Source of the DNA: Auriscalpium vulgare
Taxonomy: Eukaryota; Basidiomycota; Agaricomycetes; Russulales; Auriscalpiaceae
Assembly (NCBI GenBank): GCA_019915015.1
Contig: JAHBBC010000010.1
Location: 558,001-622,000, forward strand
Direction of reading: 5' to 3'
Length of the DNA stretch: 64,000 nt
The translations under genes and the position numbers were made by a program. Below the pieces are notes generated by a model. That model worked only from the letters and a program-made list of their open reading frames with translations, was not told the DNA's origin and did no database searches. Below, one piece after another: positions 43,116 to 52,318 of this stretch. How positions within the stretch are numbered: position 1 is the stretch's first letter; every line of letters begins with the position of its first letter.

Positions 43116-45121
43116 ATGGACACTGCTTCCCTCGCCGACACCACCGCCACGCGTACCATGCTGGAGACCCAGCTGGGCCTACTCGAGGCCATGGCGCGCG
43201 ACGCCACCGCCGAGGCGCAGCTCGTCTTGTTGCGGCCGCAAGTCCGCCAACTCCTGGTGCGCCCGCTCTGTTTTGCCTGCAAGGATCGCTCTGACCTGTT
43301 CCCCGCTTGTGCCGTCCCAGCGTTCATACTACGACGCCCGCGATCGCGGTGTGGTGTTCCCTGCTGCGGTGCGCGCGCGGTACGACGCTCTCGACGACGC
43401 CGTGCGACCGCCGACCGCGCCCCGCGATGACGGAGACGACGAGGACGAGGAGGTCGCCCCCGCTGCTGTCCCCCCGACCGCCCCCAGCGGCGCCGTCCAG
43501 ACGGGCGCGCCCGCAGTGGAGGCCTCTCCAGCTCCTCGTCGTCGCCCCAAGGTGCGTCGCTGGCGCTCGGCCTCCTTCTCTGCTAACCTTCCTTTTGCAG
43601 GCTCGTCGGGTGCCTGCCAACCGCGCGGAGGTTGTGCTACCCCGCGTCGCTCCGCCCCCGCCTCCTCCTTCTGCACGGAGCGAGCGTCATGCTGCGCGCA
43701 GCGCCCCGTCGACCGCGCCGCCCTCGTCGAAGCGTGTTGGCAAGCGCCGTGCTTCCCGGTCCCCCGTGCCCACACCTCCTCCTCGTGCACCGTCCCGTTC
43801 GCGCTCCGCCCGTGGTCGCTCCGCCAAAAGGGGCCGACCTACCCCGGCGTCGGTCGCCTCCAGCCCGTCTCGCCCCCGCTCCCCGTCGTCCTCGCCGACC
43901 GCCGGCCTTGACGACTCGCTGTCGGAGGCGGTCGATGAAGATGGCGACCCGATGTTCCACGCGTCGGACCGTCGCCCCACGAACACGGAGCGCTACGCCG
44001 GTGAACGTCTCAAGGTGAGTCGCACCATGTGCCACGGTGTCCGTCCTTACTCACGCCTCCCCGGTTGTAGACTGCCACCCGTTGCGCCCGCTGCGAGCAC
44101 CACTTCAAGCGTGGGCCAAAACGCTGCGAATTCAAGCCGCACTTGCCGTCCAAGTGCATACGCTGCCGTGCGCAGCGGAAGTCCTGTACCGGCGCCGTGC
44201 TCGCGGACGGCACGCGACCACGCGCTCCTCCTCCTCGTGCCAACCGCGGACGCGCTGGCCGCTCGCGTGCCGCTTCCCGCGGCCCTCGGTCCCGTTCGGC
44301 TCTTCGCGCCGCCACGGTGTCTTCCACCGCCCGCTTGCTCGAGGAGTTGCTCGCGTCCGCCGACTCGATGGGTAGGTTTCCCCACTCGTCCCACCTGCCT
44401 ACTGCTAACTTCCCTTGTCTCTTCCACAGATCCCCCGCGACGTGCTCGCGAGCTGCTGGCCGAGGTTCTGTCGTCTGTCGACGCGGACATCGGCCGGTTC
44501 GAATCGCTCACCGCTGCCGATCGCTTCCCCGACAACGCCGACTCCATCGCCCTCGTCCAGGCGGATCTGGACGCCAGTCGGACGACCCTCCTGCTATGGC
44601 CCTACCGCCACGACCGCCTTCTCCTGCGCTGGGCGCAGCTCACCCATCGGTACGGCGCGCGGGACACTTCCGACGTTCCGGGCTCCGACGTCGCCCCTTC
44701 CCCTTCTCCTCCCGGTTCCCCTGTCGCCGGCCCCAGCGGCCTCCACGCCCCCGACTCGCCCGCCCTCGCGACGATCCCACCCAGCTCCGTCGCGGCTTCA
44801 ACGTCGGGCGACCCTGCCGACTCTGGCGAGGAAGAAGACGAGCTCGACACTGCCGTCAAGTCGCCGGAGCCCGACGATGACGAGGAGGACGACAGGGACT
44901 CCGCCGTTGGCAGCCCCCGCCCTGCTGGGCCATCGGGTAGTGCGATCGAGGAGGACGAGGAGAACGAGGTGGACGAAGCGGGTCCTAAGGCGGCCGACCC
45001 GGACGACGACGCGGATGAAGAGGGCGCCCCGGCGGCTGGCGAGGACGACGAAGATGACGAGGACGAGGAGGGTAGTGACGCGGCCGCGGAGGAGGTCGCC
45101 GACATGGACGTCGACGAGTAA
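43116..45121 (+). CDS. Antisense accessory gene C: Zn-cluster-like, acidic-tailed protein (592 aa, five exons)
   Basis: Exons: 43116-43256, 43321-43551, 43601-44014, 44071-44371, 44430-45121; all GT-AG, all phases agree, and introns 2 and 4 contain GCTAAC. Exon 3 is Ser/Pro/Arg-rich with KRVGKRRASRS (possible nuclear signal). Exon 4 starts with six Cys in C-x2-C-x10-C-x9-C-x2-C-x6-C with basic residues between, resembling a fungal Zn2Cys6 DNA-binding cluster but with a longer first loop. The last exon ends in a long Asp/Glu-rich tail (EDDEDDEDEEGSD). The layout suggests a nuclear DNA-binding regulator; that is inference. An AATAAA stands at about 45257. It is followed by the third PPT/hairpin and the pol 3' end. 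Confidence 0.7.
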
Positions 45122-45370
45122 GTTACGGTTTTCCGCCTTTCTCGTGCCGCTCCTGTACTATACGTGTACCATATTCGCTCCGGTCTCGTTCTTTCTCGTG
45201 TATTCTGGTTAATTTCTTGACTCTCGTGTTCTGTATGCTTGTACGTGCTCGCCGAAAATAAAGTTTCAGTGTTCCCCCACCACAAAGGGAGAAAGAAAAT
45301 AAGTTAAACCTGTAATCTCAGTGTACTGTCCGTGGTGTATCTCCTTAGCGTGTTACCATATCTAATCGCG

Positions 45371-45405
45371 TCCTCCCCCCGACTGAAACTGCTGACCCCA
45401 GCAGT
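45371..45405 (-). promoter_or_regulatory. PPT-hairpin motif 3 (just after the pol stop)
   Basis: In element sense stem ACTGCTG/CAGCAGT with loop GGGT, 14 nt after the pol stop codon, is followed by TTTCAGTCGGGGGGAGGA. It marks the boundary between pol and the accessory region. Confidence 0.7.
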
Positions 45406-45418
45406 CGTATAGGGCCTG

Positions 45419-48400
45419 TCAGGCGACACTGCCGTCTTCCGCGCTGTTGCTCGCGGTGTCCGACGCGTCGCTGTCTATGCTGCGTGATTCCTGTGCTTGG
45501 GCGTCGGGGTCAAGCTGTCCGAGAAGCTCGTTTAGTCGTCGGGCGGGTATGTCGATGAACTCCGGTAGCGGAGGAAGCGTGATGTGTGGTCGCGCGAAGT
45601 ACGGAATGACGCGAAACTCCGCAGTGGGCCTGTCAAAGACCGCCCCGTGCATATCGCACAGGACGTACGGTCCACCACGTCGCCGCCCAATTACGATGAA
45701 CGGACCGTCGTAGCGAGGCAGCATCTTGCGGTCGAGTGATTTCTCGAACTGCGTGAAACGTACCAGGACAAGGTCGCCTCGTTGGAAGCCGTAGTTCTTG
45801 ATCGACGCTTCGTGGTCGCGCTCGAAAATCAGCGCATCCTGCCGCCGCTTGTCGAACACTTTCGAGTGGAGCGTACGAAGCTGGGTGCGGCGCTTCTGAA
45901 GTGCGACAGCCCGTCGCGCGATTAAATCCGTCGTCGACAGTATCGAGTCGGGCGGTGGTAGGAGATACGTTGCTTCTACGATATCGAGGGGCATCAATGC
46001 CTGCGTGCCGGTCGCCGCGAAGTAGGGGGAGCAGCCCATACGCCTGCGCGTTGTGATCCTGTCCGCCCAGAATACCGAGTGTGCGACCGTGGCCCACTTG
46101 CTCGCGTCACCGTCGGCGGCCTTGTACAGGGCCTGTCGGACGTCGAAATGCGATCGCTCTACGATTCCGTTGGATCGCGAGTTATAGCCTGAGATGCGGA
46201 TGTGCTGCACGCCGTAATCTTCTTCGAGGTGCTTCATCGCTGCTAGGTACGGCGTCCCGTTATCCGTTACGATTTCCCGGAGCGCTCCCCAGCGACAGAG
46301 TACGTCCTCGAATATCCATCGCGCGAGCGACTTGGCATTTTCCTGTCGCAGCATGCGCCACTCTGGGAAATGCGAGACCGAGCACCTTCCTTGTACGATG
46401 TATTTGAAACCTCGAGAAGCCGGCATGTGCATGGTATCAGCGTACATCTTGGCGAACAGCGGCGCCGGGGTCGCGACCGTTGGGGGAATGAGCACGTGCT
46501 TGACCTGTCGCACTTGGCAAATATGGCATGATCGTACAAACCATGCGACGTCGCGATCCATGTACGGCCACCAGAAGCGTTCGAGGAGAAACATCTTGGT
46601 CGGGTACGCGCCGCGATGTCCGACATCGTCGTGACAGGCCTTCAGAGCCCCTATGCGGCGTTCCGGGGGTAGGACAAGTTGGTGGCGGCCCTGCGGCTCC
46701 TTGCGAAAGAGACTCGTGCCGTCAAGGAAGAACTCGGTGCAGTACCGCAGGAACGTCGCGTACTCTTGGTCGGAAAAGCCATCCGGCCGCTGGAGCGTGT
46801 TGTGCCATTCCCGAACTCGCCCAATTCGTTCGTCGGCTTGCTGCGCCTTGATGTCGCGGTCGACGGCGTCGTAAGACATCTCCGTCGGGGCGGCCTGGGT
46901 GACGAACGTCGCGATCGCGGCCCTTGGGTGGTCGCGTGGGTCCCCCGACCGTGGCCTTGTACTGCGCGGTACGTATGCGTTCACGAGGTGAATGAATCCA
47001 TACATCGCGTCGACCCAGTCCTCGAACCCGTCGTGCTCGTTTTCTGCCACGTCGCCCGGTTGGCGCCTTCGTCGTGACATTCCGTCAGGCCCATGAAACA
47101 GGCCGGGCACGTGAACGAGGACGAAATGGAACATTAGAATGGCGATGATCCACCTATTCATGCTGGCCGAGGGTTCAATATCAGGGTTGTCGAGCATGCC
47201 CTTAATGTAGCGTGCGTCGACTTCCACGACCATGTTCCGCACTCCGATGAGATATATCTTCAGCGCGCGGAGCGCCCGAAACAGGCCGTATAATTCTAAC
47301 TTTGGTTGCGAAAAACGCGCCTCGCGATCGTTCAACGCGATGGACCCAAACCGTGCGTACCGACGCTTCTTGCGACTCTTCGGATCGTCGGCGTCAGCCT
47401 GGCACAGCAAGAACCTGACCGCAATAGGAGATGTATCGACCGCGAGGATAACCGGTTCGCCCGACTGATAGTCGATCGGTTTCAGGGCTGGCGACTCCAG
47501 CAACGCGCTTTTGAGATCTTCCATAGCTGCTAATTGTTCCGCTCCGAATTCGAATGGCACATCTTTCCTCGTAAGGTGCGTGAGCGCATGCGCGCGATGT
47601 GCGAAATGGTGGATGAAGATCCTCAGCACCCCGACCGTCCCGAGGAACGCCCGCACATCGGACAGGTCTTGACATGGCCCCCAATTCACAATCTTAGCCA
47701 CCCGTTGTTCGTCGGGGATCCGCCCGTCCCTCGTGCAGCGGTGTCCGACCACGACAATTTCGGGCGCGCACAAAATAGTCTTCCAACCCGAAAACGTCCC
47801 GCCCGAATAACCCATGCGCTGTACGACGCGGTTGAGATTCTGAAAGTGTTCCCAGACAAATCGGCGGATGCCCTCGTTGTCAGCGATTGTCTCGTACTTC
47901 CCCTGGTCGTCCTTGTATTCGCTCGCGGGGCCCTTGACCGGTACGTCATCAATAAACGGTATCGTGACGTGAGGAATTTCCGGCCTCAGGATATGTGTGA
48001 CGTCGTCGTGGAAGATAGGCACTGAATTCGTCCAGCCCATCGGTAGTGTTACCAACCGCAGCGCGCCGTAAGGGGTCTGGAACGTAGTGAGGTCGCGCGA
48101 CGCTGGGTCCAACGCTCGCTCGTCGTATCCGACGTACAGATCCAGCATCGCGCCGCAAGCCCGACCCGCGAATTGCTCGGCCAGTTGGTCGGTAAACGGG
48201 GGCACCCCGGAATGAGCTATCGTGACGGCGTTTAACGGCTCCAGGCTGTGCACTATGCGCAGGCTCGTTCCATCCTTTTTGACCACGCAGAACCACCGCG
48301 ACCTATACGACGAATTGGATGGTTCGTAGACGTTCGCGGCCAACTTCCGACTGATTTGTTCCATGACTTGGTCGTAGATTCCCGGCGGGATCGGTATGTT

Positions 48401-49078
48401 GCGTTGTACCCATGGCGTGTGCGGTACGACGGGTATCGTGACCGGCGGAAAGAAATCTTCGCGGAAGTGGCCTCGCTCGCTGTCGTCCCACGCGAACGCA
48501 CCGTTGTGCTCGCACATAAAATGGTGCATCAGCTTGCGTTCCTCCTTCCACAAGAAGTCCCCCTCGTGAACTACGTCGAATTGGTCGCGGCGCTCCTCGG
48601 TGTAACGCCCCGTCGGCCGGAAGTCAGGGGGCTTCGTCGGTAACTTGGGTAGTGTCGCTAGCGGGTCGCCTCGTATGTCGCGTATGATTCTGAACTGCCC
48701 AGGCAAGTCGGCTAGTACTGGCTTCACTTTTAGGTGGGCTGGCTTATACTTTTTCTTGGTCGCTGCGAAAACTGCGCGTGCCCGCGCGCTGCTTGGCAGC
48801 GACTTACAGTCGCGAAATTCCTGTTCGCCTGCGAACGATGGCACCCCGGCTGGGGCGAGAAAGAAAACGGGCGCCGATGGAACGTCTAAAGTCGCGTCGG
48901 TCGGCCGATCAAATATTGGAGGGGTAGACTCTGGGAGATCGCAAAATGATAAATAGGTTGCTCGTAACTCTTCCGGCGAACTAGAGGAGTCGAAGGGGAC
49001 CACGGCTTCCACGGAAATAGGATCGGCGGCGTCGCCCGTGAACTCGAGGACGAGCGCCACTTCCGCCTGGTCGTCCAA
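45419..49078 (-). CDS. Gypsy Pol: RT, RNase H, integrase (about 1,219 aa)
   Basis: RT motifs (residues counted from 49078): RWFCVVKKDGTSLRIVHS (261-278), AMLDLYVGYDE (310), FQTPYGALRLVTLPMGW (333-349) and catalytic FIDD (375-378). RNase H: VILAVDTSPIAVRF, QPKLELYGLFRAL, VEVDARYIKGM. Integrase: HDDVGHRGAYP with CHICQVRQ (zinc HHCC), then the catalytic triad in ADTMHMP, IVTDNGTPY and SNGIVERSHF, then a GPF-type motif YDGPFIVIG; no chromodomain was seen. There is no ATG near the start: the frame is open from 49207 but its first possible start codon is TTG at 49078. So it is most likely made as a Gag-Pol fusion by -1 frameshifting. Confidence 0.92.
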   Translation of the reverse strand: MDDQAEVALVLEFTGDAADPISVEAVVPFDSSSSPEELRATYLSFCDLPESTPPIFDRPTDATLDVPSAPVFFLAPAGVPSFAGEQEFRDCKSLPSSARARAVFAATKKKYKPAHLKVKPVLADLPGQFRIIRDIRGDPLATLPKLPTKPPDFRPTGRYTEERRDQFDVVHEGDFLWKEERKLMHHFMCEHNGAFAWDDSERGHFREDFFPPVTIPVVPHTPWVQRNIPIPPGIYDQVMEQISRKLAANVYEPSNSSYRSRWFCVVKKDGTSLRIVHSLEPLNAVTIAHSGVPPFTDQLAEQFAGRACGAMLDLYVGYDERALDPASRDLTTFQTPYGALRLVTLPMGWTNSVPIFHDDVTHILRPEIPHVTIPFIDDVPVKGPASEYKDDQGKYETIADNEGIRRFVWEHFQNLNRVVQRMGYSGGTFSGWKTILCAPEIVVVGHRCTRDGRIPDEQRVAKIVNWGPCQDLSDVRAFLGTVGVLRIFIHHFAHRAHALTHLTRKDVPFEFGAEQLAAMEDLKSALLESPALKPIDYQSGEPVILAVDTSPIAVRFLLCQADADDPKSRKKRRYARFGSIALNDREARFSQPKLELYGLFRALRALKIYLIGVRNMVVEVDARYIKGMLDNPDIEPSASMNRWIIAILMFHFVLVHVPGLFHGPDGMSRRRRQPGDVAENEHDGFEDWVDAMYGFIHLVNAYVPRSTRPRSGDPRDHPRAAIATFVTQAAPTEMSYDAVDRDIKAQQADERIGRVREWHNTLQRPDGFSDQEYATFLRYCTEFFLDGTSLFRKEPQGRHQLVLPPERRIGALKACHDDVGHRGAYPTKMFLLERFWWPYMDRDVAWFVRSCHICQVRQVKHVLIPPTVATPAPLFAKMYADTMHMPASRGFKYIVQGRCSVSHFPEWRMLRQENAKSLARWIFEDVLCRWGALREIVTDNGTPYLAAMKHLEEDYGVQHIRISGYNSRSNGIVERSHFDVRQALYKAADGDASKWATVAHSVFWADRITTRRRMGCSPYFAATGTQALMPLDIVEATYLLPPPDSILSTTDLIARRAVALQKRRTQLRTLHSKVFDKRRQDALIFERDHEASIKNYGFQRGDLVLVRFTQFEKSLDRKMLPRYDGPFIVIGRRRGGPYVLCDMHGAVFDRPTAEFRVIPYFARPHITLPPLPEFIDIPARRLNELLGQLDPDAQAQESRSIDSDASDTASNSAEDGSVA

Positions 49079-49086
49079 CGACGCCT

Positions 49087-49207
49087 CTAGAGCCGAAAAT
49101 CCCTGCGCTCGCCGGCGCTCTGAACGATGCGACGCGAGCCTCGCTCTACTGTCGGGACGGTCGCCGTCGCTTGAGTGTTGGGATCGGTGATCGTGATGGT
49201 CTGTCGC
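49087..49207 (-). promoter_or_regulatory. Gag/Pol overlap with probable -1 frameshift site
   Basis: The pol frame (-1 relative to gag) is open from after a TGA at 49210-49208 through the gag stop at 49089-49087, a 121-nt overlap. The gag codons GAT TTT CGG (49101-49093) contain T4 (49099-49096), on which a Phe-tRNA can slip back by one and continue into pol just before the gag stop. No canonical X XXY YYZ heptamer was found, so the exact site is a guess. Confidence 0.55.
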
Positions 49208-52200
49208 TCATCGACAAAGTTGCGGACTATACTCCCAGTGAGGACGTCGAAGGGCCTCCCTAGCAGGATGTCGTAGGCCGGAGAACGTATGACGTGTATC
49301 TGTACGTAGAGCGTGATGTCGCCTAGCTTTAGCGCTACGTTGCGGGCTAGCCCGAGGGATTTGTCAATCGAGCCGTTGGCGGAAAGCATGTCCAGTGTGA
49401 TCGCGGGATCATATGCCAGGCCGAGAAAATGACAAACGTCTTCGGACATGGAGATGACCTGCGACCCTGGATCCAGGATAGCCTCAATGTGCGCTTGGTT
49501 ATCCACCAAGGGCAGGACCGCTCGCAATGCCGATGACTCTTTTGCGACCACCAGCGGGGCCGGTTTCTCGGCCGAGGCACTCATCAACGTCAGCATCGGG
49601 TCGGAGAGCACCAGCGACCCGCGAGGCGGCACCGCTGGCTGGCTCTGTATGGCCTGCAAGAACGACGACGGCATGTGCGAGGTGTATCCCCGCGCTCGAT
49701 CTCTCTCCTGCTCGCGCTCTTCCTCGTACAAGTCGCCGGGTAGGTCCGACCACTCCTTGGTAGGCCCTTCCCCTTCCGCTACGACCGTGTGTAGGACCGC
49801 TACTGGGGAGTCCCCGCTGGACAGTACCGGGGCCGCTATGCGTCGCGGGGTGATAGCGTATCGCAACTGGGAACGTACTTCTGGCGCCAGCGACAGTAAC
49901 TCGCTCTGTGTCAGAGTGACGGAAGTCTCCATCGCGCGGCCGTAGACTTCCTTCGCGACTTCCTCACTATGGATGGGCGTGTCCTTGGTATAGGCGGCGA
50001 CTGGTTTCTTCCCTTTGTCTGGTCGGGACGCGTCCCCGACGGGTATGTAGGTTGCGTCGGGTACGGAGGCGAAAGGATGGATGGGTTCCGGCTCTATCTC
50101 CTCGGGGTCCTTCTCGACTGTCGGCTCACCCTCGCTCTCTTCCCTCGCCGCTTCCGCATCCTCTGGACCCTCGGGCACCGCGAACGTAACCTTCGGCCGC
50201 TTTGCCGTGAATTTCGACGGAGATATGACCACCTCAGGGACTAGCCTCTTGGATCGCACTCTCTCCCCGGGCAGCGGACCGATTGGTGGCGGTAACTCTC
50301 CGTTGCGAATCGCTGCCTCCCTTCGGGCCCGGCCGGCGTTCCTCTGCTCCTTCATGAGGGTTAATACCGCCATCTCTTGACGCAACTCCTCGAGTCGCTC
50401 GTCGTCCGTCAACGGCGGGATTAACTGGATGAGCCCGGCGACCGGCTGGTCGCGCGCAGGTCGGAGCGGGTAGTCGGTGACGGCGATGGGACCTGTCGAT
50501 GCCAACATCATTGTTTCCGTCGCGTTGCCCGCGACTCTGGCCGCGACGTCGGCGCGCAGCCCGGACGGGTCCGTGCGATAATATTCGTCTACCCTCGCTT
50601 GAATCGGGCCTAGCCCAAATGGCACTGGCCTGCCGCTCTTGAGTACCACCTGGTTCATCTCGTTGCGTACCACCCGCCCCGTCGCTATGTAGTCTTGCAG
50701 GACGAGGCATTCGCGGATGAAGTGCTCGGGACCGTTGCAGAACGAGCACCTGGCGCCATCCTGTCCCGGGGCCGGGCGAGGACGATCGAAACGAGCGGCC
50801 GACGCCATCATCGGGCCCGGTGGCCCGCGCGTGTACGCCGACGGCTGCGGGCCTGCGTTACTCATCCCCATCGCATCGGCTCTCCCCGCGCTATACGCTT
50901 TCGCGATCTGCTCGGCCGCCTTCTCCATCAGAGCGGCAAACTGCTCGACCTTGATCGCAGGTTCTTCCGCCTTGACGGCCACGGGTTGGGACAAGTCGGC
51001 CAGACCCGCGGGGACGCTGAGCCCTGCCGATCGCGGGGTGCTCGACGTGCCGTGCAGCACGTACCGCGCCGCTTCCACTATTTGGTCCATCGGGTACGGG
51101 CCGTCGCGATCGTGGTCGGGATACTTCAGCTGCAGCCGCTGCTCTATCCTATCTTGCAGTCCCTTCTGAAATCCACGCAAGAAAGTGTAGTCGCGGTCGC
51201 GCTCGGAGATACGCTGCCGCCCTATAAGAAACTGGGAGATCGCGTAGAAACCGCGATAGTATTCCCCAACGTCGCCAATGGTCGTGACGCCTCGGCGGGC
51301 TGTCTCGGCGACGAGCTGATCGAGGTCGCCCATCGTGTATTTGCGCTCCTCGTCCGCTCCGGGGTATAGCGCTATGATCGCGGTCACGAACTCTTCGAAC
51401 GTCGCATTGCCCGCGTACTGGGGTCGGCTTTGCCACTGGTCTGCTGTAAGGACGTCCAGGTATCGCGTGGCGTGCTCCTTCTTCTCCTGGTCCTGGCCGT
51501 CCTCGATACCCGCCCGCGTGAACAAGTGCCTCAACTCCGCGAAATAGCGTTGCAGCTCGCGCGGCTTAAGATTGTCGAACTTAGGGGCTTGGCGGTCGCC
51601 ACGGGTAGGCATCGGAGTGGCCATGGTCGTGCGACGGGGTAAACGCGATAACGGAGTACTGGATTGCGATGTGGGAGAAACTGGTCGGGAAACCTGTGCG
51701 GCCGCTCCACGCCCGTCTCCTGATAAACCTCCGTGCGTTCCGACGTTTCCGCGGTCGGAAGCCAAGCGGTCGCTGTCGGAAGGCACCTGTGCCTCGTCTC
51801 GGTCCTCATCAATCAGCGCAGCCACTTCGGGCTCCGATTCCGACGGGGTAAGCTCCGGCGACGACCATTGTCGCATCGCTCCGCCAGTCAGCAACTCGAT
51901 CGACGCCTCATTGACGTCCAGGAGCTCCTGATGGAGGGACCGTCTACCATCCCAACCGTGCTCCGACTCCTCCGATTGGACAGGGCCTGCCTCCGCGTTT
52001 TGATCGCCGGGAGCCTCGCCCGCAGCATCCCCGTCGTTCTCGGGTGCTGCGTCCGACACACCCGATGCCTCGCCGTCGTCGTTTTCGTTGTCGCCCTCGG
52101 CGCCTTCAGCGCTGGAAGTCGCGCGCTCTTCGTCCGACGCCCCACCTTCCGACGATGCGAGGTGTCCTGGCATGGACTCCGCCCGCTGACTGGTCGAGTA

Positions 52201-52269
52201 CTCCGACGGGGCCGATCGGGGCGGTGCGCGTCGAGTGGGCTCTACGATAACCCTCGCCTTTGGTGCCAT
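49087..52269 (-). CDS. Gypsy Gag-protease protein (1,060 aa)
   Basis: ATG at 52269, 50 bp inside the 5' LTR edge. N-terminal 200 residues are acidic and low-complexity. A capsid-like part follows (KPRELQRYFAELRHLFTRAG, RYLDVLTADQW, FEEFVTAIIALYPG). A classical CCHC knuckle CSFCNGPEHFIRECL sits at about residue 506. The C-terminus holds a retropepsin-like protease with DPGSQ as active-site Asp (about 931) and the later AYDILLGRPF motif. Fusion of protease to Gag with RT in a separate frame is common in basidiomycete gypsy elements. The frame ends TAG at 49087, overlapping the pol frame by 121 nt. Confidence 0.92.
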   Translation of the reverse strand: MAPKARVIVEPTRRAPPRSAPSEYSTSQRAESMPGHLASSEGGASDEERATSSAEGAEGDNENDDGEASGVSDAAPENDGDAAGEAPGDQNAEAGPVQSEESEHGWDGRRSLHQELLDVNEASIELLTGGAMRQWSSPELTPSESEPEVAALIDEDRDEAQVPSDSDRLASDRGNVGTHGGLSGDGRGAAAQVSRPVSPTSQSSTPLSRLPRRTTMATPMPTRGDRQAPKFDNLKPRELQRYFAELRHLFTRAGIEDGQDQEKKEHATRYLDVLTADQWQSRPQYAGNATFEEFVTAIIALYPGADEERKYTMGDLDQLVAETARRGVTTIGDVGEYYRGFYAISQFLIGRQRISERDRDYTFLRGFQKGLQDRIEQRLQLKYPDHDRDGPYPMDQIVEAARYVLHGTSSTPRSAGLSVPAGLADLSQPVAVKAEEPAIKVEQFAALMEKAAEQIAKAYSAGRADAMGMSNAGPQPSAYTRGPPGPMMASAARFDRPRPAPGQDGARCSFCNGPEHFIRECLVLQDYIATGRVVRNEMNQVVLKSGRPVPFGLGPIQARVDEYYRTDPSGLRADVAARVAGNATETMMLASTGPIAVTDYPLRPARDQPVAGLIQLIPPLTDDERLEELRQEMAVLTLMKEQRNAGRARREAAIRNGELPPPIGPLPGERVRSKRLVPEVVISPSKFTAKRPKVTFAVPEGPEDAEAAREESEGEPTVEKDPEEIEPEPIHPFASVPDATYIPVGDASRPDKGKKPVAAYTKDTPIHSEEVAKEVYGRAMETSVTLTQSELLSLAPEVRSQLRYAITPRRIAAPVLSSGDSPVAVLHTVVAEGEGPTKEWSDLPGDLYEEEREQERDRARGYTSHMPSSFLQAIQSQPAVPPRGSLVLSDPMLTLMSASAEKPAPLVVAKESSALRAVLPLVDNQAHIEAILDPGSQVISMSEDVCHFLGLAYDPAITLDMLSANGSIDKSLGLARNVALKLGDITLYVQIHVIRSPAYDILLGRPFDVLTGSIVRNFVDERQTITITDPNTQATATVPTVERGSRRIVQSAGERRDFRL

Positions 52270-52296
52270 CGGGTTGCTGAGCGGTTGACACTAGCC

Positions 52297-52314
52297 CCCT
52301 CGCGGTGGGCTCCA
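52297..52314 (-). other. Candidate gypsy primer binding site
   Basis: In element sense TGGAGCCCACCGCGAGG starts 4 nt after the LTR. It begins with TGG, as expected for pairing to a tRNA CCA end. The tRNA was not identified. Confidence 0.45.
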
Positions 52315-52318
52315 CAAA

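Noticed and set aside
45471..49000. Plus-strand frames inside gypsy pol
   Set aside because: Shadows of the pol gene; no intron signals, no start context and no conserved pattern, unlike genes A-C.
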